Below, piece after piece: positions 45,313 through 54,349 of a DNA stretch of 64,000 nucleotides. The notes under the pieces were generated by a model. That model was not told where the DNA came from and made no database searches. It saw only the letters and a list, made by a program, of their open reading frames with translations. The first letter of the stretch is position 1, and each line of letters starts with the position of its first letter. The DNA is from Virgibacillus ihumii (GTDB taxonomy: Bacteria; Bacillota; Bacilli; Bacillales; Amphibacillaceae): contig NZ_CACVAN010000001.1 of the NCBI RefSeq assembly GCF_902726655.1, positions 1,178,001-1,242,000 on the forward strand. Reading direction: 5' to 3'. The position numbers and the translations under genes were made by a program.

Positions 45313-45967
45313 ATTATCAAAATCCTATGGTAAGAAACAAATACTTGACTCCATTTCATTCACCGTAGAGCCCGGGGAAATCATTGGTCTGGTCGGGGAA
45401 AATGGCGCCGGCAAATCTACCATGCTGCATGTGCTGGCGACTTTAACCAAGGCAGATTCCGGCAACATTTCATTACAGGATTTAACATACGGCAAAGATA
45501 AGAAGCAAATCCGCAAGCAAATTGGATTCGTTGCACAGGATATTGCATTATGGGATGATTTTACCGTCAAAGAGAATATGATTTTTTTCGAAAAAATTTC
45601 ATGGGGACATAAAAACATAGATGAGTTGCGGGAGTTATGCCTTGAAATGAATCTGGAAAAATGGGATGAACCGGTCAAGACGCTATCGGGCGGCATGAAA
45701 CGAAAGTTAAATTTGGCAGTAAGTCTGATCCACGATCCGGCGCTTTTGCTTCTTGATGAGCCAACGGTTGGAATTGATTTGAAATCCCGGAAAGAAATTG
45801 GAACCTACCTCAGTAAACAAGCAAAGCAATCTGGAAAAATGATTGTCTATACCTCCCATGACATGGATGAAATTGAAAGCCTGTGTGATAAAATTTATTG
45901 CATTGGCAAAGACCCTTTTTACTCTGACGTCCTGAAAGAGGCGGGAAATAATCCGATAATACTTTAG
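45296..45967 (+). CDS. ABC transporter ATP-binding protein
   Basis: A 223-residue single nucleotide-binding domain that powers the two ABC-2 permeases. Walker A is GENGAGKST (about 35-43), the Q-loop is FVAQDIALWDD, the signature LSGGMKRKL, Walker B LLLLDEPTVGID and the H-loop TSHDMDE. It starts inside the end of the second permease gene (17-nt overlap), with GGAGAA upstream. It most resembles the NatA/CcmA-type exporters. A terminator follows directly. Confidence 0.93.
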   Translation: MLRICKLSKSYGKKQILDSISFTVEPGEIIGLVGENGAGKSTMLHVLATLTKADSGNISLQDLTYGKDKKQIRKQIGFVAQDIALWDDFTVKENMIFFEKISWGHKNIDELRELCLEMNLEKWDEPVKTLSGGMKRKLNLAVSLIHDPALLLLDEPTVGIDLKSRKEIGTYLSKQAKQSGKMIVYTSHDMDEIESLCDKIYCIGKDPFYSDVLKEAGNNPIIL

Positions 45968-46013
45968 AAAAACTCAGGCCTAGCCTCGTCTTTAGCGAGT
46001 GCCGAAGTTTTTC
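45967..46013 (+). terminator. Terminator of the exporter operon
   Basis: GAAAAACT-GGC pairs with GCC-AGTTTTTC around an inner CTCG/CGAG hairpin, ending in TTTTTCTT. It begins at the last codon of the ATPase gene. Confidence 0.82.
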
Positions 46014-46052
46014 TTATAAGGTCTGCCATAATTTATACTTTCTGACGCTATT

Positions 46053-46091
46053 TAAAAAGCTGAAGCACCCGCAGGCGCTTCAGCTTTTTTT
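46053..46091. terminator. Terminator after ysdC (bidirectional)
   Basis: AAAAAGCTGAAGC pairs with GCTTCAGCTTTTT around a 10-nt loop, with A and T runs on both sides. It ends the minus-strand ysdC and can back up the exporter terminator. Confidence 0.9.
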
Positions 46092-47175
46092 ATGCCATTA
46101 CAATTTCTTTCACCTTATCATTATCCAGTTTCTTAATCGTCTCCACGATAAGTTTCACTGCATTTTCAAAATCGTCACGATGCAAAATTGCTGCATGTGT
46201 ATGAATATAACGTGACGCTACTGTTATGGATAGAGCAGGAACACCGTTTGCAGTCAAATGGATGGAACCGGAATCGGTACCTCCACCAGCCATGGAAGCA
46301 TATTGAAAAGGAATATTGTTCTCTTCAGCTGTATCCACAACAAATTCCCGGACACCTTTATGCGAAACCATGGACGCATCGTAAAGAATTATTTGTGGAC
46401 CTTTACCAAGTTCACTGTCCGCATCTTTATCGGAAATACCAGGGGTGTCCCCTGCAATACCAACATCAACCGCAAAACCGATATCCGGTTTAATCGCATG
46501 TGTAGATGTTTTAGCACCACGCAGGCCAACTTCCTCCTGAATGGTACCTACACCATAAACGGTGTTAGGATGTTCCTCACCTTTCAATTGTTTTAAAACT
46601 TCAATTGCAATTGCACAGCCGATTCGGTTATCCCAGGCCTTTGCAAGAAGCATTTTCTCATTTTTCAGTTGCGTAAACTCGAAATAAGGCACTATTGAAT
46701 CGCCTGGACGAACGCCAAATTCTTTCGCCTCTTCCTGGCTGGAAGCACCAATATCAATAAACATATCCTTAATTTCAACCGGTTTCTTCCGCGCTTCAGC
46801 AGACAGGACATGCGGTGGTTTGGAACCGATTACACCCGTAACATCCCCTTTTTTGGACATAATGGTTACCCGTTGGGCGAGCATCACCTGGCTCCACCAT
46901 CCGCCGACAGTCTGAAAATAAATAAACCCATTCTTATCGATACGGGTAACCATAAACCCTACTTCATCTAAATGCCCTGCCACCATTATCTTCGGGCCAT
47001 CAGCGTTACCTGTTTTCTCAGCAATTAAACTTCCCAGGTTGTCCATATAGACTTTGTCTGCATAAGGAGTAATGTATTTTTCCATCACTTCTCTTGGTTC
47101 TTTTTCGTTACCGGGAATTCCTTTCGCATCTGTAAGGTCTTTTAACATTGTGTTCATTTCATCCAATTTTGCCAT
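46090..47175 (-). CDS. ysdC: M42 family metallopeptidase (glutamyl aminopeptidase type, YsdC)
   Basis: A 361-residue dinuclear zinc aminopeptidase. Metal-ligand and catalytic segments appear in order: [36 protein letters not shown] and the C-terminal RYIHTHAA. It also has the insertion domain (about 75-165) that forms the tetrahedral cage of M42 peptidases. It trims peptides in the cytosol. ATG behind AGGAGG. B. subtilis has ysdC beside ysdB, as here. Confidence 0.93.
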   Translation of the reverse strand: MAKLDEMNTMLKDLTDAKGIPGNEKEPREVMEKYITPYADKVYMDNLGSLIAEKTGNADGPKIMVAGHLDEVGFMVTRIDKNGFIYFQTVGGWWSQVMLAQRVTIMSKKGDVTGVIGSKPPHVLSAEARKKPVEIKDMFIDIGASSQEEAKEFGVRPGDSIVPYFEFTQLKNEKMLLAKAWDNRIGCAIAIEVLKQLKGEEHPNTVYGVGTIQEEVGLRGAKTSTHAIKPDIGFAVDVGIAGDTPGISDKDADSELGKGPQIILYDASMVSHKGVREFVVDTAEENNIPFQYASMAGGGTDSGSIHLTANGVPALSITVASRYIHTHAAILHRDDFENAVKLIVETIKKLDNDKVKEIVMA

Positions 47176-47246
47176 ATGTACAAACCTCCTAAAATTTATC
47201 CACTTTCATTATAACCATAATAATCGGAATCACAAAATTTTTATAA

Positions 47247-47735
47247 TTAATAACCTTGATCCTGCCGCTCATAGTTTATTTCATTCTTTTCCAGGTAAGC
47301 TTTCTGAATTGCTTTTTCTTCAAAACCTAGTAATTCCCCCAACTGAACAAAGTATTCAAAAAGTGCTTTATAATTGACCTCAGTTGGGTATTCCCGGAAT
47401 TCAATACTTGCACTGAATACCCGGTTAAACTGGTCTGTTTCATTCGCGGCGCATGCAGCAAGGTTATTTCCGCCTCGATATTCAAACCCTTTCTCAAGAC
47501 CAAGTGATAACAGAAAATGAACCCCATCCACATACTCTTCCAAAATTACAGATTTGTCATTTCTGGATTTTGTACTCCAAAACTTGAAACATCTTGTCTC
47601 ATTGGCCAATTCACCAAGTTCCACCAAAAGTGCCAGAGACTTTTCTTTAAAAATATCCCTGCCCGATAAATCGTGTTGTGCTTCGATATAGTTATCCAAT
47701 TTCCTTTGCATACTGTACAACTCTGACCAGTTCAT
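47247..47735 (-). CDS. Dimeric all-alpha dUTP diphosphatase (dUTPase_2 family)
   Basis: A 162-residue MazG-like enzyme that hydrolyses dUTP to dUMP, keeping uracil out of DNA. Metal-binding helices are seen in LVELGELANETRCFKFW (ExxE) and ILEEYVDGVHFLLSL (ExxD), the hallmark of the dimeric class rather than the trimeric beta dUTPase. The ATG has GGGAG 8 nt upstream. It sits between ysdC and ysdB, divergent from ysdB. This class is often phage-borne, but no phage genes are near. Confidence 0.9.
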   Translation of the reverse strand: MNWSELYSMQRKLDNYIEAQHDLSGRDIFKEKSLALLVELGELANETRCFKFWSTKSRNDKSVILEEYVDGVHFLLSLGLEKGFEYRGGNNLAACAANETDQFNRVFSASIEFREYPTEVNYKALFEYFVQLGELLGFEEKAIQKAYLEKNEINYERQDQGY

Positions 47736-47794
47736 CCAAACTCCCTCTTTTCTTATTCGATCAAATTTATTATATCACGAATTAAGGATAATTT

Positions 47795-47821
47795 TGAAAC
47801 CCGGAACGTCTCTGATACGTA
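47795..47821 (+). promoter_or_regulatory. SigW-type ECF promoter of ysdB
   Basis: TGAAAC (47795-47800), a 17-bp spacer and CGTA (47818-47821) match the SigW consensus (TGAAAC, 16-17 bp, CGTA), 36 nt upstream of the ysdB ATG. B. subtilis ysdB belongs to the SigW cell-envelope stress regulon. Confidence 0.85.
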
Positions 47822-47857
47822 CAAGGATATATCAACTATACAGGGAGTCGGTTGAAC

Positions 47858-48250
47858 ATGATTGTCATTTTATTTCGGTTTCTTATTTTAATTGCCCTGG
47901 CGCTTATTTTATATACTATCTACAAATATTACCGTAACCCAGTGCGGAAGCTCCATATAGCAAAAGATAACGAACAATTTTACATGCTTGATGAGTCAGC
48001 AAACAGCAAAAAAAATATCCAGCTGGTTTATAAAGGATGCCTATTTGAAGGTGAAAAATATCTTGGTGCTGCTGAGAGTTCTTTTGAAGTGGTAAATATT
48101 AGTGTTTTTGCAAACGAGCCCGCGGAGCTTAGAGGAATAACACGGGATGATTTATATTTCATTGAAAAGGAATTGCTGATACGATATCCTTACGCAAAAG
48201 TTGAATGGAAGCATCCAATCAATAAATTAATGATTACTGCAATAGACTAA
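47858..48250 (+). CDS. ysdB: SigW pathway protein YsdB
   Basis: A 130-residue protein with an N-terminal transmembrane helix (about 3-23) followed by a basic stretch (YKYYRNPVRK) and a soluble C-terminal domain. Length and segments such as DNEQFYMLDESANSKKNIQ match YsdB. Function unknown. ATG at 47858 (MIVILFRF) is preferred, with GGGAG 10 nt upstream; TTG at 47852 is the alternative. Driven by an ECF promoter. Confidence 0.88.
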   Translation: MIVILFRFLILIALALILYTIYKYYRNPVRKLHIAKDNEQFYMLDESANSKKNIQLVYKGCLFEGEKYLGAAESSFEVVNISVFANEPAELRGITRDDLYFIEKELLIRYPYAKVEWKHPINKLMITAID

Positions 48251-48294
48251 ATAGGGTGGGATAGATCCAAAAAACGAACAATTCTAGAGACTAG

Positions 48295-48410
48295 CGGAGG
48301 AAATATACGTAGACTCCTGCGGGAGGAAAGGCCTAGATGAGACCCCGCAGTGCGTAAGCACGAGGAGGGCTCAACAGCCGCCCGCGGAAAGCGACGTATA
48401 TTTCCGGAGC
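48295..48410 (+). repeat. Dispersed structured repeat, copy 2
   Basis: The outer arms GGAAATATACGT (48299-48310) and ACGTATATTTCC (48394-48405) form a perfect 12-bp stem. Inside, CTGCGGG (48317-48323) pairs with CCCGCAG (48344-48350), TGC-GTAA-GCA is a small hairpin, and GGCT-CAAC-AGCC is another. Conserved blocks are shared with 40861-40970. It fills the gap between convergent ysdB and the VTT-domain gene, where no other terminator is evident. Confidence 0.85.
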
Positions 48411-48471
48411 GGCTGAGCCTACCATTTAATTCGTTTTTTCTTTTAATAATCACTTTTTGCCTCGGCCTCTT

Positions 48472-49044
48472 TCATGTACTGACCTGAAAAAAATCATTCC
48501 ATTTAATAATAATTTCCTTTCGACGCAATAAGTAGATAATTGGAAGTAAAACAGCCAATAAAACGAGGACATGTAGTGGTGAAAGACTGGAAATCCATTT
48601 ACCAATCGATGTGTATACCAAGGCTAATGGAATGTTTGAGAGCAGAGATGATTTCATATATTCTTTAAAACCTGCTGATATCTCAATCAGACATAATGAT
48701 AAAAGATGGAAGTGTATGAAAGGAATTAGCCGCATGAGAGCAATTTGTGATGTAGTTAGCTTGGAATTGCTGCCTATAATTTTTTGTTTCAGATGCAACA
48801 GTTTGTTAGTAGTTCCTGGCATCCAGCGAATGACACCATAAAAAATAATGCTTGATAATGTAATCCCAACAACGGAATACACGGTTCCGGCAATTGTCCC
48901 AAAAAGAACACCGCCGGAAATACAGATTAAAACAACCGGAAGAAAAAATAAAGGCCTAAATAAATGACAGATGATGAACAAAAGTGGTGCAAAAAAACCA
49001 CCAGTTTCAACAATCGCCAATAAATAATTGCCAAACAGGTCCAT
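48472..49044 (-). CDS. TVP38/TMEM64 (VTT/DedA-like) family membrane protein
   Basis: A 190-residue polytopic membrane protein with about five hydrophobic helices. The VTT-domain core appears as FFLPVVLICISGGVLFG (re-entrant, Gly-rich) and IALMRLIPFIHFHLLSLCLI (the usual RxxP motif). Related proteins act in lipid transport or membrane homeostasis. It resembles B. subtilis YqeD in size, but the orthology is unproven. Start MDLFGNYLL has AAGGAGG 6 nt upstream. Confidence 0.82.
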   Translation of the reverse strand: MDLFGNYLLAIVETGGFFAPLLFIICHLFRPLFFLPVVLICISGGVLFGTIAGTVYSVVGITLSSIIFYGVIRWMPGTTNKLLHLKQKIIGSNSKLTTSQIALMRLIPFIHFHLLSLCLIEISAGFKEYMKSSLLSNIPLALVYTSIGKWISSLSPLHVLVLLAVLLPIIYLLRRKEIIIKWNDFFQVST

Positions 49045-49122
49045 ATCCAACCTCCTTCATTTGTACCTCCCCTGGTCATAAATTTGGATCTTTTGTACAT
49101 GTATATGACACGAGACGAGCCT

Positions 49123-49398
49123 TTATGACATCCGAATCAGAATCCAGGCAAATAATAGGATATGGATTAATATGAGTAATGGCATACCTATTGCAAATGT
49201 ATAATGCTTCGTCTTATGGCGGAACTTTCTCATCCCGGCAAATGCTCCTGCAGATCCTCCAAGCAAACCGATAATCCAAAATGTCCGCTCCGATATACGC
49301 TGTTTATGCTTTCTGGCTTTTTGTTTATCCATCCCCATTAATATATAAGCAAGGACATTAATAACTGTAAGATATATCCAAAAACTGAAATCGATCAT
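49123..49398 (-). CDS. ysdA: DUF1294 family membrane protein YsdA
   Basis: A 91-residue protein with hydrophobic helices at about 3-21, 43-57 and 70-90. The core ERTFWIIGLLGGSAGAFAGM and FRHKTKHYTFAIGMPLL identify DUF1294. Start MIDFSFWIY is preferred, with GGGGAG 8 nt upstream; the earlier ATG at 49455 lies 11 nt past rplT. Downstream of rplT, as in B. subtilis. Function unknown. Confidence 0.88.
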   Translation of the reverse strand: MIDFSFWIYLTVINVLAYILMGMDKQKARKHKQRISERTFWIIGLLGGSAGAFAGMRKFRHKTKHYTFAIGMPLLILIHILLFAWILIRMS

Positions 49399-49466
49399 AG
49401 TATGTTCTCCCCAAATATAGAAAGACCAAACCATTGTTATCGGTTTGGCCTTCATACTTGTATTAC

Positions 49467-49823
49467 TTATTTAAGTGCTGATTTTGCTTTCTGCGCCAAT
49501 TGTGCAAAACCTTTTTCATCGTTGACAGCAAGATCAGACAGCATTTTGCGGTTAACCTCAATTCCGGCAACTTTCAATCCATGCATCATTTTACTGTATG
49601 AAATATCATTCAAACGTGCGGCAGCATTGATGCGTGCAATCCAAAGTTTGCGGAATTCGCGTTTTCTCTGTTTACGGTCACGATATGCGTATTGACCTGA
49701 TTTCATTACTTGTTGTTTTGCGGTTTTAAATAGCGTTCTCTTCGAACCATAATATCCTTTTGCTAGCTTTAACACGCGTTTACGACGTCTGCGTGTAACT
49801 GTTCCACCTTTTACACGTGGCAT
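49467..49823 (-). CDS. rplT: 50S ribosomal protein L20
   Basis: A 118-residue, highly basic protein with the long N-terminal helix ([20 protein letters not shown]) and globular C-terminal domain. It is essential for early 50S assembly. It also represses its operon by binding the infC leader RNA. ATG behind AGGAGGG. Last of infC-rpmI-rplT. Confidence 0.99.
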   Translation of the reverse strand: MPRVKGGTVTRRRRKRVLKLAKGYYGSKRTLFKTAKQQVMKSGQYAYRDRKQRKREFRKLWIARINAAARLNDISYSKMMHGLKVAGIEVNRKMLSDLAVNDEKGFAQLAQKAKSALK

Positions 49824-49875
49824 AGTAATTCCCTCCTAATGCGATAAAAAATCGTTTTTATGAAATAGCGTATGC

Positions 49876-50073
49876 TTATTTATATGGCATCATTGTTTTG
49901 ATACGCTTGAAATCTCCTGCTGAAACAACTGTTGATTTACGCAGTTTACGCTTTTGTTTTTGCGATTTATGAGCGAACATGTGACTTGTATACGCATGTC
50001 CGCGATTCAGTTTTCCAGTACCCGTTTTTTTGAAACGTTTTTGAGAACCTTTATGAGTTTTCATTTTAGGCAT
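49876..50073 (-). CDS. rpmI: 50S ribosomal protein L35
   Basis: A 65-residue basic protein; [20 protein letters not shown] and [20 protein letters not shown] are diagnostic. Start MPKMK has AAGGAGG 7 nt upstream; an upstream ATG at 50094 overlaps that ribosome site. 27 nt downstream of infC. Confidence 0.98.
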   Translation of the reverse strand: MPKMKTHKGSQKRFKKTGTGKLNRGHAYTSHMFAHKSQKQKRKLRKSTVVSAGDFKRIKTMMPYK

Positions 50074-50100
50074 AGATAGTTCCTCCTTGTGCATGCATAA

Positions 50101-50616
50101 TTATTTTTCGTTTGATGGAGCAAGCATCATGAACATGTTTCGGCCTTCCATCTTCGGTTTGGATTCAACCGTGGCAACATCCTTCACTTCATCAGCAAGC
50201 CGGTCAAGCACTTCCCGTCCAAGTTCTTTGTGCGTAATTGCACGCCCGCGGAAGCGAACAGATGCTTTTACTTTGTCACCTTTGCTCAGAAACTTTCTAG
50301 CATTTTTCAATTTCGTATTGAAATCATGCTCGCCTATTCCCGGAGTAAAGCGAACCTCTTTCACGTTAATTACTTTTTGTTTTTTGCGGGCTTCTTTCTC
50401 TTTTTTCTGCTGTTCAAAACGATATTTCCCGAAGTCCATGATACGACACACCGGTGGTTTCGCTTTTGGTGCAACAAGCACAAGGTCCAGGTTCCGAGTT
50501 TGGGCAATATCAAGTGCTTCATTGCGTGATTTCACCCCAAGCTGATCACCGTTTGAGTCGATAAGACGTACTTCTTTAGCACGAATCTTTTCATTGACAT
50601 TCATATCTTTGCTAAT
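50101..50616 (-). CDS. infC: Translation initiation factor IF-3 (ATT start)
   Basis: A 171-residue factor that dissociates ribosomes and checks start codons. The N-domain has [12 protein letters not shown] and the C-domain [14 protein letters not shown] and [11 protein letters not shown] start it at ATT (50614-50616; [10 protein letters not shown]), 8 nt after GGAGGT, and not at the ATG 12 nt further in, which lacks a ribosome site. A rare ATT/ATA/ATC start is the conserved autoregulation feature of infC, because IF3 itself discriminates against it. Confidence 0.96.
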   Translation of the reverse strand: MSKDMNVNEKIRAKEVRLIDSNGDQLGVKSRNEALDIAQTRNLDLVLVAPKAKPPVCRIMDFGKYRFEQQKKEKEARKKQKVINVKEVRFTPGIGEHDFNTKLKNARKFLSKGDKVKASVRFRGRAITHKELGREVLDRLADEVKDVATVESKPKMEGRNMFMMLAPSNEK

Positions 50617-50639
50617 CGCCAGCCACCTCCAGATTTTTT

Positions 50640-50830
50640 TGTTGCTGATCTTGACAAGTCATTCATGAAAAAAAGTGTCGGTACAATATGCACCCACACT
50701 TCTCCAATAGTCTATTTAAAGAATTCGGAACCAGTCAACTGCAATAACATTGCGTCAATCAGGTGAGAAGCGGGTGCTTCTGCTTGTCTTCAGATCAATT
50801 ATTTTATTCAACTTTAATAGAATACCACGT
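50640..50830 (-). ncRNA. L20 leader (infC operon attenuator)
   Basis: The 330-bp thrS-infC gap ends in a terminator-like stem on the minus strand: AGTGT-GGT with ACC-ACACT followed by TTTTTTT (50668-50700). Upstream, AGAAGC and GCTTCT near 50765-50785 can form a competing structure. The arrangement agrees with the L20-binding leader of B. subtilis infC-rpmI-rplT, where L20 promotes early termination. The exact 5-prime end is unknown. Confidence 0.75.
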
Positions 50831-50905
50831 AATTCTTATTCTGTCAAAGAATAATTTCCATCATTACGATTAATTTAATCATAGCACATTGTCCAAAACA
50901 TGAAA

Positions 50906-50942
50906 AGCCCAGATACATGGATGGCCACGTACCTGGCAGTTT
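50906..50942 (-). terminator. Terminator after thrS
   Basis: The minus strand has GCCAGGTACGTGG pairing with CCATGTATCTGGGC (with small irregularities), followed by TTTTCATG, a few nt past the thrS stop. Confidence 0.75.
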
Positions 50943-50946
50943 TTCA

Positions 50947-52893
50947 TTACAATTTCCGAAGTGCCTTTGTTTCAATTTCCTTTTTAACCATATCTTCAAA
51001 CAGGTCATAAACCATTGTCTCCGACTGTTGTTCGCCATACCGGCGAACATTGACCGATCCGCTTTCAATTTCTTTGTCACCGAGTACCAACGCAAATGGA
51101 ATTTTTTGAGTTTGTGCTTCCCGAATTTTATATCCGATTTTTTCATCCCGCTCATCAACCGAAACGCGCACACCGCTCTTTCGCAATTTATCAGTAATTT
51201 CCTTTGCATAATCCAGGTGCACTTCAGGTGAAACTGGGATGATCTTAGCTTGAACCGGTGCCAGCCAAGTTGGGAATACACCTTTATATTCCTCAATGAG
51301 AAAAGCTACAAATCGCTCCATCGTACCGACAACTCCACGGTGAATGACAACCGGACGATGCTGCTGACCATCTTCCCCAATATACGTTAGATCGAATTGT
51401 TCCGGTAAATGGAAATCCAGTTGTACCGTCGACAATGTTTCATCTTTTCCTAATGCTGTCTGTACTTGCACATCAAGTTTCGGACCGTAAAATGCAGCTT
51501 CCCCTACTGCTTCAACATATTCAACGTCCATATCATCGAGCGTCTCTTTCAGCATCGACTGTGCTTTTTCCCACATCGCGTCATTGTCAACATATTTCTC
51601 TTTGTCTTCAGGATCACGATAGGAAAGCCGGAAATAATACTTGTCAATTCCGAAGTCTTTATACACCTGTTGAATCAGTTCAACAACACGGATAAACTCT
51701 TCTTTCAACTGATCAGGACGGGCAAAAATATGTGCGTCATTTAATGTCATGGCACGGACTCGCTGCAGCCCGGCTAACGCTCCAGACATTTCATGCCGAT
51801 GCATCATGCCGAGCTCAGCGATTCTGACTGGCAAATTCCGGTAGCTGTACAGTTGATTTTTATAAACCATCATATGATGCGGACAGTTCATCGGACGAAG
51901 AATTAATTCCTCATTGTCCATTTCCATCGGCGGAAAAATATCATCTTGATAGTGATCCCAGTGACCGCTAGTTTTATAAAGATCAACGCTTCCAAGTGCC
52001 GGTGTGTACACGTGATCATATCCCAGCCGTTCTTCCAGATCTACAATATACCGTTCAATGCTCCGGCGGATTGTTGCTCCTTTTGGAAGCCATAATGGCA
52101 GCCCTTGACCGACTTTTTGCGAAACCGTGAAAATTTCCAGTTCCTTGCCCAGTTTCCGGTGGTCGCGTTCTTTTCGCTCCTCAAGAATACGCAAATGTTC
52201 GTCAAGCTCTGACTGCTTCGCAAAAGCTGTTCCATAAATGCGCTGCAATTGTTTGTTGTTACTGTCACCACGCCAATATGCTCCCGAGATACTCAGTAAT
52301 TTAAAAGCCTTTATTTTACTTGTGGAAGGAACATGAATCCCCCGGCACAAATCAAAAAATTCGCCCTGCTTATAAATGGTTACCTGTTCATCACCAGGAA
52401 TGGCATCAATCAGTTCCAGCTTCAGAGTATCCCCGATTTCGCGGAACATTTCTTTAGCCTGGTCACGGGTTACTTCAATCCGTTCAATTTCCAGATTTTC
52501 ATCGATGATTCGTTTCATTTCCTTTTCAATTTTGGGGAGATCTTCCGGTGTCAATGATTGTTCCAGGTCCATATCATAGTAGAACCCTTCTTCAATTACA
52601 GGGCCAACCCCGAAACTAACATTTTTGTACAGTCGTTTTATCGCCTGAGCCATTAAATGCGCAGTTGAATGACGCATTACCTCTATTCCCTCTTGATTCT
52701 TATATGTGACAATTTCGATAGTACCGCCCTGCTGTAATTCTCGACGTAAGTCATACAATTTTCCATCAAGTTTAATGGCAAGCGCCTGTTTTTTAAGCCC
52801 TGGTGATATCGACCCCGCAATTTCTTCACCGGTGGTTCCTTGTGGGAATTGTTTATTTGCTCCATCAGGAAAAGTAATTGTTATTTCAGCCAT
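50947..52893 (-). CDS. thrS: Threonine--tRNA ligase
   Basis: A 648-residue class II synthetase with editing. Domains in order: TGS (about 1-63), editing N2 domain with [13 protein letters not shown] and the later Cys-rich [13 protein letters not shown] (about 65-240), catalytic core (about 245-535) with the zinc-binding RPMNCPHHM and motif 3 [13 protein letters not shown], and anticodon-binding domain (about 540-645). Start [10 protein letters not shown] lies behind AAGGAGCG. Regulated by a Thr T-box. Confidence 0.98.
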   Translation of the reverse strand: MAEITITFPDGANKQFPQGTTGEEIAGSISPGLKKQALAIKLDGKLYDLRRELQQGGTIEIVTYKNQEGIEVMRHSTAHLMAQAIKRLYKNVSFGVGPVIEEGFYYDMDLEQSLTPEDLPKIEKEMKRIIDENLEIERIEVTRDQAKEMFREIGDTLKLELIDAIPGDEQVTIYKQGEFFDLCRGIHVPSTSKIKAFKLLSISGAYWRGDSNNKQLQRIYGTAFAKQSELDEHLRILEERKERDHRKLGKELEIFTVSQKVGQGLPLWLPKGATIRRSIERYIVDLEERLGYDHVYTPALGSVDLYKTSGHWDHYQDDIFPPMEMDNEELILRPMNCPHHMMVYKNQLYSYRNLPVRIAELGMMHRHEMSGALAGLQRVRAMTLNDAHIFARPDQLKEEFIRVVELIQQVYKDFGIDKYYFRLSYRDPEDKEKYVDNDAMWEKAQSMLKETLDDMDVEYVEAVGEAAFYGPKLDVQVQTALGKDETLSTVQLDFHLPEQFDLTYIGEDGQQHRPVVIHRGVVGTMERFVAFLIEEYKGVFPTWLAPVQAKIIPVSPEVHLDYAKEITDKLRKSGVRVSVDERDEKIGYKIREAQTQKIPFALVLGDKEIESGSVNVRRYGEQQSETMVYDLFEDMVKKEIETKALRKL

Positions 52894-52926
52894 CGTTTTA
52901 CGCTCCTTCATGTAATAATAGATATT

Positions 52927-53170
52927 AAAAAACGCCCATCCCTCTGCTTAAAGCAAAGGGACGAGCGTTGGTCACGTGGTTCCACCCTAATTTCCGCATG
53001 AAAATACGGCTTCATTAATCTTTAACGCAGATAAAACGCTATGATTTACAACTCATTCGATCACAGAGTTTAAAGGTGGTGATCATTTGTCCGGTCCGGG
53101 GAAGCTTTCAGCCTTGGACTTCCCTCTCTTAACAGACGTTTTAACAAACAATCCTGTCCTCATCATTACT
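52927..53170 (-). ncRNA. T-box leader (tRNA-Thr) of thrS
   Basis: The minus strand has the T-box core AGGGTGGAACCACG (52975-52989) and a terminator stem (AACGCTCGTCCCT with AGGGATGGGCGTT, then TTTTTAAT, 52927-52970). Stem I lies at about 53040-53170 with the candidate specifier ACC at 53075-53077 or 53078-53080, a Thr codon. Uncharged tRNA-Thr promotes read-through into thrS. Confidence 0.93.
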
Positions 53171-53231
53171 TTTTAAAGATGAACTTATATTTAAAATGTA
53201 TTATAGCTTCTGATGAACATAAAATCAAGCG

Positions 53232-54083
53232 TTAGTACTTATTTTTTAAGTAATTGGAAAAAGGAAAACTGCTGTATGGTTTAAAATCAGCTTTTTCCTG
53301 AAAAACATTAATAACTGTTAATGTCTTCGGTTCAGACGGGTGGTCCCCATAAATCGTTATTTTTTTCGGTGCCATTGCGACAAGTGGTGCGAGATTCAAT
53401 TCCTCTTCATCAAGACCTACCATATACAGTGGTTCATTATGCATCAGCAGCCGCAGTTCCATCCGTGTAAAACGTTTTCCATCCGGCTTAAAAAATGTGA
53501 ATGGATTTCCCTGCAGAACATGTACCGTACTATAAGTACATGTTCTGGTTACAATAAACTCTCTTAGCGAATCAATGAATGCCTGATGATCTTCTTCCCT
53601 TTTAAATTCGTCGATAGCCAGTCCGACAAGATGAACAAGCTGATCTTTAAATATTTTCATTTGGAAATTCACAATCGAATCAAAATGGATCATATCAGCA
53701 TTTTCCAAATTACCGATAATGATTGATTTTAAAAGCTGGCTGGGATCCTTGTCTTTGCGGACATGCCTGCTGTCTTTATCCTCTCCGTAAAAAAGCCATA
53801 AAGCGATATCAGCAATCCGGTCAATTTCTTCCATATTCGAATAATAATAATCATTTTTAATAATATCGTGAATCATATCCGCCAGCCGGTGGATCACAAA
53901 CACATCAACCATTGATTGTGCAGCTGTTTCCGTAATGCTGCCCGCATTTTCATAATCAAGTTGTAAATGATTCCCCCATTCCTCATGTGTTCGCCAGTAT
54001 AGTTCTATTCGTTTGTTGTACTGAAATAAATGTTCACAAAAACTGATTGTTTCTTTATCATGCTCAAAAAATACCTCCAACAA
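53232..54083 (-). CDS. ytxC: Putative sporulation protein YtxC
   Basis: A 283-residue soluble protein of the YtxC family. No catalytic motif is visible; it is helix-rich and acidic in the middle, with a beta-like C-terminal part (PKKITIYGDHPSEPKTLTV). In B. subtilis ytxC lies between dnaI and thrS. A TTG start at 54083 has GAGGG 7 nt upstream; a second TTG follows at once. Here it is separated from dnaI by two plus-strand oxidoreductase genes. Confidence 0.87.
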   Translation of the reverse strand: MLEVFFEHDKETISFCEHLFQYNKRIELYWRTHEEWGNHLQLDYENAGSITETAAQSMVDVFVIHRLADMIHDIIKNDYYYSNMEEIDRIADIALWLFYGEDKDSRHVRKDKDPSQLLKSIIIGNLENADMIHFDSIVNFQMKIFKDQLVHLVGLAIDEFKREEDHQAFIDSLREFIVTRTCTYSTVHVLQGNPFTFFKPDGKRFTRMELRLLMHNEPLYMVGLDEEELNLAPLVAMAPKKITIYGDHPSEPKTLTVINVFQEKADFKPYSSFPFSNYLKNKY

Positions 54084-54349
54084 ATAATCACCCTCATCCG
54101 GACCAAACTGTTACATTATATGGACGGGTAATTAAAAAAATGTATAAACCATTAAAACTAGTAACTGCAGGATTAGTAAGAAGATGAAATATGCCATACA
54201 AGAAGGAAAGGACTATCACCTCTTTTTCAAACAAAACAATACTAGATAAGATCCCGTTTAATCTTTATGTCTAACTAAGCCAAAAATGTGTATTATTTTG
54301 CTGGCAGGAAAAGCTAAGTGTAATACTTACTATAGATTGGAGCACAAAC
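54084..54349. other. Divergent gap between ytxC and the alcohol dehydrogenase gene
   Basis: This 266-bp stretch must hold promoters in both directions but no convincing hexamer pair or operator stands out. No gene or repeat is seen. Confidence 0.4.

Noticed and set aside
47247..47735. Prophage remnant suggested by the phage-type dUTPase
   Set aside because: No integrase, structural or other phage genes are near and flanking genes keep the B. subtilis order.
48247..48453. Short open frame across the repeat near 48.3 kb
   Set aside because: Arg/Ser-rich translation of a structured GC-rich repeat; no ribosome site.
50844..51296. 150-residue minus-strand frame at the end of thrS
   Set aside because: Overlaps the thrS anticodon-binding domain in another frame and runs into the terminator and infC leader; no start signal.
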